Origin: Fibrobacterota bacterium
GTDB lineage: Bacteria > Fibrobacterota > Fibrobacteria > UBA11236
DNA: 41,580 nucleotides
Direction of reading: 5' to 3'
NCBI GenBank assembly: GCA_028287505.1
Contig: JAQBPN010000017.1
Location: 1-41,580 of the forward strand
The notes below the pieces were generated by a model that did not search any database, was not told the origin of the DNA, and saw nothing but the letters and a program-made list of their open reading frames with translations. This document shows, piece by piece, positions 33,816 through 41,068 of the stretch (within the stretch, counting starts at the first letter, position 1; each line of letters opens with the position of its first letter). The position numbers and the translations under genes were made by a program.

Positions 33816-35567
33816 TTACGGAGCGGTCAGATAGCGCGCCCGCAGCACGCCATTCCCAAGTTCCCGGGGAACCTCGATGGCCTGCGCTTCGCCGGCATCC
33901 GCGCGCACCTTGCGGAACACGGATTTGCCGGTCAGGTCGAACAACTCGACGCCGCGAAAGCCCGCGGGGATCCGCAGCATGCCGTCCAGGATGACCGGGG
34001 ACAGCAGACGGTTTTCCCGGGAAGGCTCCCGCAGCGCGGAGGTGGGCAGGTGCGGCACCGGAGTAAGCGGGCGGCAGGTTCCCGTGTATTCCAGGCGGCC
34101 GATCTTGGTCTGGGGCGAGGTGGACGCCCAGCCGGCATAGTTCAGGTAGTACAGCGCGCCCTCGGGACCGAGGGTCAATTCCAGTACCCGGTACTGGCCC
34201 GGGATGCCGCCTGGGAAGTTCTGCAAATCGGTCACCTGGGTCAGGGCGTTGTCCACGCTGGCCACTTTGATCCAATCGTCCGCGAATTCGGCGACGAGCC
34301 ATTTGCCGTCGAAATGGGGAGGCAGCTTCTTGGTGGAGGGATTGCTGCCGTCATAATGATAGACGGGGCCCGCGATGGCGGCCGTACCGCCGCCTTGGGG
34401 CAGCAAGGGCGTGATGTTGGCCTGCTTGCTTTCCGGCAGGATGGCGGGATGGGCCGGAGGCAGTTTCTGCACGCCCGTGTTGTTGACGGAAGTGTTCATG
34501 GGGGAATTCACGTCCCAGGTCTGGTTGAGGCTCTTGTCGTTCACGTAGTCCCACTTCGTATAGGCTTTGTTGGCGCCCACGAAATAGGGCCAGCCCATGA
34601 ATCCCGGTTCCTTGATCAAGTTGAACTCATCGTTGCCGGCGGGGCCGCGATCGGCCTGGACCTGTCCCGCGTCCGGACCGATGTCCCCCCACGCGACCCA
34701 CCCCGTATAGGGATCGACGCTCAGGGAATAGGGGTTACGGTGGCCCATGGTATAGATCTCCGGCAGGATCTTGGCCTGATCGGCGGCGGCGTAATAGCCC
34801 TTGGCGGTATAGAAATCCCGCAGGTTCCCGGCGGGGATGGTGTAGGTCTTGCCGGCTCCGGGCGCGGGGGTTTCCGCGTCGGTGAAGGCGATGGGTTTGA
34901 TGCGCAGGATCTTGCCGCGCCAATCGTTGGTATTGGCCGTGCCCTGCTGGTTGTCGTTGATGATGTCGCGTTCGTCCGTGACCGAGAAGTTGTCCGCGTT
35001 GTTCTTGTTGTTGCCGGTGGAAACGTAGAGGATGCCGAATGCGTCCCAGCCCATCGCCCCGCCCTGGTGGCAGCAGGTTTCGTACGTCCACGGCATGTCG
35101 ATCAACGGCTTGACCGTGGCCATGTCCACGGTCCAGTCCGCCTTGACGTGCACGCGCGCCAGGCGCAGCACGTGGGGGTTGGGGGGCGTCAGCATCAGAT
35201 AGAGCCAGCGGTTGGCGGCGAAATCCGGATCGGGGGTCACGTAGCGCAGCCCCAATTCATTGCCGTTATTGATGGCGAACTTGCCCATCAGCTTGACCGA
35301 GCCGTCCAAATCGATCATCTTCAGGTTGCCGGAGGCGCGCTCGGTGAAGAACACGCGGCCGTCCTTGCCCACGGTCATTCCGATCGGTTCATTGAGGGTG
35401 GCGTCGTTCGCCTGGCTGGCGAGCACCACGTCCTTGAAATCCGTGGCGGCCAAATCGGGGCATCCCGGATAGGAGAATGCTCCTTGGGCCGGTTTCGCGA
35501 TCCAGGAAAGTCCCGCCGCGGCCAACCCGATCAAAAGTTTTGCGTTTTTCATATTGCCACTTTTCAT
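33816..35567 (-). CDS. Exported PQQ-dependent sugar dehydrogenase-like beta-propeller (GSDH family), second copy
   Basis: 583 residues from ATG 35567, or 578 from ATG 35552. Both starts lie in a perfect 15-base tandem duplication, each preceded by GTGGC. A frame extension of 118 codons upstream is rejected because it crosses the divergent esterase promoter and has no signal at its start. The signal peptide (MKNAKLLIGLAAAGLSWIAK) ends near PAQGA. Propeller motifs include VFFTERASGNLKMIDL, ELGLRYVTPDPDF, CCHQGGAMGWDAFGILYVST, WRGKILRIKPIAF, YTMGHRNPYSLSVDP and GPEGALYYLNYAG. An N-terminal pattern YPGCPDLAATDFK matches WPGCADVTDADFK in the paralogue at 13575. The C-terminal tail has ELFDLTGKSVFRK (D at about 544). 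Probably a periplasmic or surface sugar-oxidising propeller, or a non-catalytic sugar-binding relative. A CCHQGG insert is specific to this copy. Confidence 0.87.
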   Translation of the reverse strand: MKSGNMKNAKLLIGLAAAGLSWIAKPAQGAFSYPGCPDLAATDFKDVVLASQANDATLNEPIGMTVGKDGRVFFTERASGNLKMIDLDGSVKLMGKFAINNGNELGLRYVTPDPDFAANRWLYLMLTPPNPHVLRLARVHVKADWTVDMATVKPLIDMPWTYETCCHQGGAMGWDAFGILYVSTGNNKNNADNFSVTDERDIINDNQQGTANTNDWRGKILRIKPIAFTDAETPAPGAGKTYTIPAGNLRDFYTAKGYYAAADQAKILPEIYTMGHRNPYSLSVDPYTGWVAWGDIGPDAGQVQADRGPAGNDEFNLIKEPGFMGWPYFVGANKAYTKWDYVNDKSLNQTWDVNSPMNTSVNNTGVQKLPPAHPAILPESKQANITPLLPQGGGTAAIAGPVYHYDGSNPSTKKLPPHFDGKWLVAEFADDWIKVASVDNALTQVTDLQNFPGGIPGQYRVLELTLGPEGALYYLNYAGWASTSPQTKIGRLEYTGTCRPLTPVPHLPTSALREPSRENRLLSPVILDGMLRIPAGFRGVELFDLTGKSVFRKVRADAGEAQAIEVPRELGNGVLRARYLTAP

Positions 35568-35575
35568 ATTGCCAC
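35546..35575 (-). repeat. Perfect tandem 15-base duplication at the start of the second dehydrogenase-like gene
   Basis: GTGGCAATATGAAAA is repeated twice head to tail on the minus strand. Each unit carries an ATG, in frame five codons apart, so either copy can serve as start. Confidence 0.85.
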
Positions 35576-35758
35576 CATTTCCCGGCGGATTCCCTTCCGC
35601 CTTCTTGACGACGCCGGCACCACTCCCGCCGCCCTCCGTATTCCGTATTCCGTATTCTGAAGGTAGGGCACCGGCCGTGAAAATCAAGCGGACGATGGCC
35701 GGATTGCATTGGAATACCCAGAGGCGCCGATTTTTTACCTGAAATCCTGCCGAAATCG

Positions 35759-35776
35759 CGTTTACTTTTGGAAACA
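35759..35776. promoter_or_regulatory. Degenerate copy of the GTTTAC palindrome upstream of the esterase gene
   Basis: CGTTTAC, a TTTT spacer, then GGAAACA in place of GTAAACG, with two mismatches in the right arm. It is 81 bases upstream of ATG 35857, and also upstream of the divergent dehydrogenase-like gene. Confidence 0.35.
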
Positions 35777-35856
35777 CGGCCTTCCCACGCTGAAATTCCC
35801 CGGACATTCCCGACCGTATATTGACCCCGCAGCCATCTGCGAAACCGGGGGGTTCA

Positions 35857-36771
35857 ATGACAAAGATATTTTCCATGCTGGTTGTGATTCTGTCCAGCCT
35901 GGCGGGAGCGCAAACTTCCAAATTCCTGATTGGCGGTCAAACCGCCAAAGACGGCCTGCGCATTCCCTACCGTTTGTTCGTTCCCAGGAATTACGATCCC
36001 AAAAAAGCCTATCCCCTGGTCCTGGCCTTGCATGGCGCGGGAGAGCGCGGCACCGACGATTCCATTCAGCTCACCACCTACCGTCTGGCCACCCTCTGGG
36101 CCGTGGACAGCAACCAGGCCAAATACCCCAGCTTCATCCTCGCGCCCCAATGCCCGCTCTATCCCGCCGTCTGGGTGAACACGCCCTTCGGCGCGGGGAC
36201 TTACAATCAGGACAAAGTGCCGTTGGCGCCGCCCCTGCGCGCGGTGGTGGAAATCCTGGACTCGATGCTGATCAAGTACCACATCGATACCAACCGCGTG
36301 TACGTGGCCGGACTCTCCATGGGCGGATACGCGACATGGGATATCCTCATGCGCTATCCCAAGCGCTTCGCCGCCGCCATTCCCATTTGCGGCGCGGGCG
36401 ATACCGCCAAGGCGGCCCTCTTGAAGGCCATACCCATCTGGGCATTCCATGGGGATGCGGACAAGACCGTGCCCGTAGAGGGTTCGCGGCAGATGATCGC
36501 GGCGATCCGGAAAGCGGGAGGCGCTCCGGTCTATACGGAATATCCTGGAGTGGATCATGGCTCCTGGGGTCCGGCCTTGCAGGAACCCAAGCTTGCGGAT
36601 TGGCTGTTCGCGCAAAAGCGGCCCGCCCCTACCGCGATCCGTTCCGCCCAATCCCCGCGCGCGCATCCGGAGCGGTCGCGCACCGGCGGGATCATTCCGC
36701 CGGGCGGAGGATTCAGGATGCCGGGGGCCAGTGTGGACGGCCTGGGCAGGGAAGCGGCTCGGGTAAAATAG
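35857..36771 (+). CDS. Exported carbohydrate esterase / phospholipase-carboxylesterase-like alpha/beta hydrolase
   Basis: 304 residues from ATG 35857 with a G-rich RBS five bases upstream; an in-frame TTG at 35821 is not needed. The signal peptide (MTKIFSMLVVILSSLAGA) is short. The domain resembles predicted peptidase/esterase proteins (COG4099-like, CE1-related): PYRLFVPRNYDPKKAYPLVL, LHGAGERGTD, the nucleophile elbow GLSMGG (Ser154), acid GDADKTVP (Asp202) and base VDHGSW (His234). Such enzymes remove acyl or feruloyl groups from plant polysaccharides; the exact ester is unknown. Residues beyond 250 are a Pro/Arg/Gly-rich linker ending in VDGLGREAARVK, a short version of the D-x-x-G-R tail (D294). 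It is divergent from the dehydrogenase-like gene and is followed after 216 bases by the SGNH gene on the same strand. Confidence 0.85.
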   Translation: MTKIFSMLVVILSSLAGAQTSKFLIGGQTAKDGLRIPYRLFVPRNYDPKKAYPLVLALHGAGERGTDDSIQLTTYRLATLWAVDSNQAKYPSFILAPQCPLYPAVWVNTPFGAGTYNQDKVPLAPPLRAVVEILDSMLIKYHIDTNRVYVAGLSMGGYATWDILMRYPKRFAAAIPICGAGDTAKAALLKAIPIWAFHGDADKTVPVEGSRQMIAAIRKAGGAPVYTEYPGVDHGSWGPALQEPKLADWLFAQKRPAPTAIRSAQSPRAHPERSRTGGIIPPGGGFRMPGASVDGLGREAARVK

Positions 36772-36987
36772 GCGGCGCACGGCCATTCCAACGAGTCGGG
36801 TCCACCGGGCGCCGTTGGAAACACCGGAAACATGGATGTGCCGGATCAATCCGGGGCCGGGGACCGGAATTCTGGTTTTGCGCCCTTATTCTCCCGGAAA
36901 CCACGCTTCGTAACCGGAGCCCCCGGCTATATTTGCAATGACCTCCGGTATGCATCCGGAGGCGGTCGGCTACTAGTGGGGGCTTGC

Positions 36988-38415
36988 ATGTTTTTTTCGC
37001 GTCGCGATTCCGTTTCCATCCGCCGGATCCATGGCCGCATCGCCATGGCCGCCATGACCGTGCTATCGGTCGCTTGCGGCCTGATGGCCCAGACCGCGGT
37101 TCCCATCCGTTGGTCCACCATCGGCGCGAGCATCACGGCGGGCAGCGGTTACCCCGCCAAACTGCAAGGCCTGTTGGGACCGGCGTACAAGGTGGAGAAC
37201 GAAGGCGTCTCGAGCTGCACCATGCTCAAGAAGGGAGACGTGCCCTATTGGACCAGCGGCCGCCTGAAGGAAACCTTCGCCTTCAAACCGGACATCGTCA
37301 GCGTCGACCTGGGAGGCAATGACGCCAAGCCCCTGAACTGGGACGCCCACAAGAACGAGTTCATCCCCGATTTCAAGGCCATGATCGACACCTTGGCGAC
37401 CCTGTCCACCAAGCCCCGCACCATTCCGTGCACGCCCCAGCCCTCTTGGCTGCGCAACGGGCAATACACCTTCGGCATCAGCGACATCACCATCAAGAAC
37501 GAGATCATCCCGAAGATCAAGCAGATTTCCCTGGACACCAAACTGCCCTACGCGGATACCTATACGCCCCTGGTGGGCCCGGATATCACCTCGGACGGCG
37601 TGCATCCGGATCCCTCCAAGCCGGGCGCGGACTCCATCGCGGCCGGCATCTTCCGCGCCTATCGGGACAACGTGACGCGCGTGGCCTGCATCGGCAACTC
37701 CATCACCGACGCCAGCCATGGCCCCGGCGCCTACCCCATCAAGTTCAACCAATTGCTGGGCCGGGAGTATTTCGTCCTCAACGCCGGCGCTTCGGGCACC
37801 ACCCTGTTGCGGAAAGGGGACTCGCCTTACATCAACAACAATTGGTTCAAGGAAGTGTTCAAGTTCAAGCCCGGCATCATCACCATCAAACTGGGCACCA
37901 ACGACAGCAAGCCCCAGAACTGGGGAACCCATAAGGATGAGTTCGTCCCCGATCTCCGCTGGCTCATCGATACCCTGTCGACGATTTCCCCCAAGCCCCG
38001 CATCTACCTGTGCACGCCCATTCCCGCCTATAAGGATGCCTCCGGCAACGACCCCTACGGGATCAGCGGCGACATCATCAAGAACGAAATCATCCCCAAG
38101 GTGAAACAGGTGGCCCAGGAAAAGGGATTGACCGTGTTCGATCTGTATACGCCCTTCCTGCCCTATAAGTCCACGCAGGCGGACGGCGTGCATCCCAACG
38201 ACGTCGGGCTGGATACCCTGGCCCACATCCTCTACCGCGCCTTCAAGGCCGTGCCCACCTCCTTGGCCCAAGGGGCGGTCCCGGAACGGGCGGAAAGCAA
38301 AAGCCTCCGCCCGCATTCCATGAACCCGTCCAATCCCTTGGCTCCCCTGGGTGTCGACGCCTCCGGCCGTATTCTCGATGCGGGCGCCGCAGGCGCGCCG
38401 GAACTGAAACCATGA
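36988..38415 (+). CDS. Exported protein with two tandem SGNH/GDSL hydrolase domains
   Basis: 475 residues from ATG 36988, with GGGGG seven bases upstream; the longer frame from 36832 has no signal. The signal peptide ends near residue 35 (CGLMAQ). Domain 1 (about 40-225) has block I TIGASITAG (Ser48), block III LGGND (Asn110) and block V DGVHP (Asp202, His205). Domain 2 (about 230-420) has CIGNSITDA (Ser237), LGTND (Asn304) and DGVHPND (Asp398, His401). Both copies keep the catalytic set and are clearly a tandem duplication (compare KNEIIPKIKQ and KNEIIPKVKQ). Expected to deacetylate or de-esterify polysaccharides. The C-terminal tail is LGVDASGRILDA (D457). Its stop overlaps the next start (ATGA at 38412-38415), so it is coupled to the DUF2341+LamG gene. 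Confidence 0.88.
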   Translation: MFFSRRDSVSIRRIHGRIAMAAMTVLSVACGLMAQTAVPIRWSTIGASITAGSGYPAKLQGLLGPAYKVENEGVSSCTMLKKGDVPYWTSGRLKETFAFKPDIVSVDLGGNDAKPLNWDAHKNEFIPDFKAMIDTLATLSTKPRTIPCTPQPSWLRNGQYTFGISDITIKNEIIPKIKQISLDTKLPYADTYTPLVGPDITSDGVHPDPSKPGADSIAAGIFRAYRDNVTRVACIGNSITDASHGPGAYPIKFNQLLGREYFVLNAGASGTTLLRKGDSPYINNNWFKEVFKFKPGIITIKLGTNDSKPQNWGTHKDEFVPDLRWLIDTLSTISPKPRIYLCTPIPAYKDASGNDPYGISGDIIKNEIIPKVKQVAQEKGLTVFDLYTPFLPYKSTQADGVHPNDVGLDTLAHILYRAFKAVPTSLAQGAVPERAESKSLRPHSMNPSNPLAPLGVDASGRILDAGAAGAPELKP

Positions 38416-39665
38416 GGACAACGCTCTTGATCCTGTCATGCCTGTCCGCCTCCGCGTCCATCTTCGCCGCGGAAGAGAACTACGGGCAATGGAGCGCTCT
38501 GCGGGAAATCACCCTGAACACCTCGCCCGCCGGAGCCGGCGTGGCCGTGGATCAGATCGGGTTCCCGGTGCTCATCTCCCTGACTTCCCAGCAGGCGGAC
38601 GTGTTCGCGCAGGCGAACGCTACGGGAGCGGACTTGCGCTTCTCCAGCGCCGCGGGCGCGCATCTTCCCTACCAGATCGAGTCCTGGGATCGCACCGCGC
38701 AGAAGGCTTCCATCTGGGTCAGGGTCGACACGGTCAAAGGCGGGAGCGCCGTCCAGCGCGTGCGCCTCCATTGGGGGAAAGCGGGCGCCGCCGACAGCTC
38801 CAACGGCAAAGCGGTCTTCCAGGCGGCCGACGGGTTCAAGGGCGTATGGCACTTGGGGAGCACGCTGGAGGATGCGACCGCCAACGGAAACAACGGCACG
38901 GACAGCGGCACCGCCTCCGCGCCGGATGGCCGGATAGGCGCGGCGCGATACTTCGAGAATCCCGATCCCTACGTCACGACCGGGAAGTACATCGCCCTGG
39001 GAAATCCGGCGGGCCTGAACCTGGCGGGCAGGATCACCTTCGAGGCCTGGGTAAAATGGTTGAAACGTGATGGACATCGCATAATCATCTGCCACGGGGC
39101 CGCGGCAGGATCGGATCTGGAAACCGTGCTGCGCGTGGGCGAGACCAAGGATTACCGCACCGGCGTCTGGACCAACGCCAGCCACTATGCGACCCTGGTC
39201 GCTCCGGCCGCGGACAGCAACGCGTGGGTGCATCTGGCGGGAGTCTATTCGGGTTCCGCCTGGATCCTGTACCGGAACGGGTTGAAGGTTTCCGAGACGC
39301 CGGCGGACACCAACGGAGCCAAACCTTCCCCGGGCGCCTGGCGCATCGGCGCGGAATTCGCCTCCCCGCCAGGCTCACCGACCAGGAGCGTAACGCGCTA
39401 TTTCCATGGCTGGCTCGATGAGGTCCGGGTCTCCAATGTGGCGCGGAGCGCCGAATGGATCAAGCTGGCCTATGAAAACCAGAAGGACGCGCAAACCCTG
39501 GTGACCGTGGGCCAGACCGTCACCGCTCTCGCCGCGCCGCAATCGCGCGCCGCGATGCGGTCGCAATCCCCGCCCGTGCTCCGTTCCGGAGAACTGCTCT
39601 TCCGCGTTCCTTCCCGGAAGAAGCGCGGCTACTCCGCATCCGGGGCCGACCGCCGCATCCCTTAA
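38412..39665 (+). CDS. Exported DUF2341 + LamG (concanavalin-like) protein
   Basis: 417 residues; ATG 38412 overlaps the preceding stop. The signal peptide ends near residue 19 (SASIFA). Residues about 45-130 are DUF2341-like (GFPVLISLTSQQADVFAQAN, DLRFSSAAG, LPYQIESWD, VRLHWGK). Residues about 140-365 are a LamG jelly roll (GFKGVWHLG, ITFEAWVKW, WVHLAGVYSG, GWLDEVRVSN, SAEWIKLAYENQK). This is a single copy of the module repeated five times in the giant protein at 1-10078. The C-terminus is Arg/Lys-rich with GYSASGADRR, a possible degenerate sorting tail. Probably a carbohydrate-binding partner of the co-translated SGNH enzyme. Confidence 0.85.
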   Translation: MRTTLLILSCLSASASIFAAEENYGQWSALREITLNTSPAGAGVAVDQIGFPVLISLTSQQADVFAQANATGADLRFSSAAGAHLPYQIESWDRTAQKASIWVRVDTVKGGSAVQRVRLHWGKAGAADSSNGKAVFQAADGFKGVWHLGSTLEDATANGNNGTDSGTASAPDGRIGAARYFENPDPYVTTGKYIALGNPAGLNLAGRITFEAWVKWLKRDGHRIIICHGAAAGSDLETVLRVGETKDYRTGVWTNASHYATLVAPAADSNAWVHLAGVYSGSAWILYRNGLKVSETPADTNGAKPSPGAWRIGAEFASPPGSPTRSVTRYFHGWLDEVRVSNVARSAEWIKLAYENQKDAQTLVTVGQTVTALAAPQSRAAMRSQSPPVLRSGELLFRVPSRKKRGYSASGADRRIP

Positions 39666-39939
39666 TCGCGGCCGCCGTCCTCCTTCCCCAACAACTCCAA
39701 TTCCCCATCCGCCTTATCGCGCGCTTTCCGGCGCCGCGCGGCCCGGATCGCTACCGTCATAGTTGGAGCATATGAAATATTGCGCTAACGTCGCGCACGT
39801 GCTACGGGGGCATCTTGGCCCCGAAACTTGGGGAATCCATCGCTTCGGATAAATCGGGGGACGATACCTTCACAATGTGCAATGGGTCCCGAGGCAACGG
39901 GAAACCTTAAAAACAGAACGTTCCACATCCGGGGGCAAC

Positions 39940-41025
39940 ATGATCAAGGTCAACTCCAACACTTCATCCGTCGGCCGCATTGGCGGGAAAGGATTGGTTC
40001 TGGGCATCGCGTTGGCGTTGGGCTGCGGCCAGGCCTTCAGCCAGGCCAAGCCGAAAGTCCTGGATTTCTGGGGCGTGGGCGGATTCGCGCACGGCAGCCG
40101 CACCGCCGCCAATACCTTCCTGGACTCCCTTTCCAAGGCCTGGGGATTCGATCTTGTGCAAACCGATCAGGCTTCGGCCATGACGGCGGCCAACCTGGCC
40201 CAATACTCCGTGGTCATCATGAACAATTCCACCGAGTCCGGCAAAATCTTCAATACAGATCAGCGCGCCGCCCTCCTGGGCTATATGGATAAGAAAGGCT
40301 TCGTGGCCATGCACGGATCGGGCGACACCAAGGGCAGCTGGCCCGATTACACCACCTACCTGGGCGGCGAGCTCAGCTCCCACGGGGGCGGCATCGCGAA
40401 ACTGGACATCGATTCCTCCGCCTATGCCAAGAACCATCCCATCCTGGCGGGCTTGGCCACCACCATCTCTTTCGATGAGGAATGGTACGCCTACAAGACC
40501 AATCCCCGCCTGGCGGCGAACGTGAAAGTGCTCTACACCCTGGACGAAGCGAGCTGCCCGGGTTGCACCAAGATGGGCGGCGATCACCCCGTCATCTGGG
40601 TGAAGGAACCGCCCGCCGGCGGCCGCACCTTCTACTATGCCATGGGGCACGGAGACAACATCTTCAAGACCAACGTATTCTGCAAAACCGTGCTGGCCCG
40701 CGCCATCGCCTGGACTTCCGGATGCGTCATCCAGGATCCGAAGACCCCTATGGCCAACTGCACCAGCCACGCCTTCGAAGGACCCCGGAAGTCCAACTCC
40801 GGAGACATGAACATCCATGGCGGCGCCCGCTCCCTGACCGTGCAAACCCCGGCGGAAGGCGCGCATCGGATCGAGCTGCTGACCTTGAGCGGCAAGCGCG
40901 TCGCCCAGAAATCCGGCACCGGCCTCCAGAGTTACACGTTCGGGGATCTCAAAGGCTCCACCGTCTACTCGGTGGTGACGTTCACCAAGTCCGGCCGCCA
41001 GGCCCGCCTGGTGACGGTCCAGTAA
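39940..41025 (+). CDS. Exported ThuA-domain (trehalose-utilisation-like) protein with C-terminal sorting-type tail
   Basis: 361 residues from ATG 39940 (MIKVNSNTSS) with GGGGG upstream; an in-frame earlier ATG lacks a signal. The signal peptide ends near residue 33 (GQAFSQA). The ThuA class I glutamine-amidotransferase-like domain spans about 36-255: VLDFWGVGGFAHGS, YSVVIMNNSTESG, AMHGSGDTKGSW, YLGGELSSHGGG, NHPILAGL, SFDEEWYAY and GDHPVIWVKE. Biochemical function is unproven for most ThuA proteins; they are linked with sugar oxidation and often occur with GSDH propellers, as here. A tail from about 290 has LLTLSGKRVAQK (T at 315, then SGK), followed by DLKGSTVYSVVTF. Separated from the preceding gene by 275 bases, so likely its own promoter. 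Confidence 0.85.
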   Translation: MIKVNSNTSSVGRIGGKGLVLGIALALGCGQAFSQAKPKVLDFWGVGGFAHGSRTAANTFLDSLSKAWGFDLVQTDQASAMTAANLAQYSVVIMNNSTESGKIFNTDQRAALLGYMDKKGFVAMHGSGDTKGSWPDYTTYLGGELSSHGGGIAKLDIDSSAYAKNHPILAGLATTISFDEEWYAYKTNPRLAANVKVLYTLDEASCPGCTKMGGDHPVIWVKEPPAGGRTFYYAMGHGDNIFKTNVFCKTVLARAIAWTSGCVIQDPKTPMANCTSHAFEGPRKSNSGDMNIHGGARSLTVQTPAEGAHRIELLTLSGKRVAQKSGTGLQSYTFGDLKGSTVYSVVTFTKSGRQARLVTVQ

Positions 41026-41032
41026 TCCCGGC

Positions 41033-41066
41033 CGGGCGGCCGCCTTCATGCGAGGAAAGCCGCCCG
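41033..41066 (+). other. Hairpin spanning the ribosome binding region of the discoidin-domain gene
   Basis: CGGGCGGC at 41033-41040 pairs perfectly with GCCGCCCG at 41059-41066. The 18-base loop contains ATGCGAGGAAA, including the only purine-rich RBS candidate for ATG 41069. No T-run follows, so it is not a standard terminator. It could tune translation. Confidence 0.35.
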
Positions 41067-41068
41067 TC

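Noticed and set aside
35568-35921. Upstream extension of the second dehydrogenase-like gene by 118 codons
   Set aside because: It would bury the signal peptide internally and overlap the divergent esterase's start region. The composition of the extension is not protein-like.
36832-36987. Upstream extension of the SGNH gene
   Set aside because: No RBS at 36832. A clear signal peptide and G-rich RBS mark ATG 36988.
38412-39665. DUF2341+LamG gene considered as a fragment of the giant gene
   Set aside because: It has its own signal peptide, start overlap and complete module, so it is an independent paralogue.
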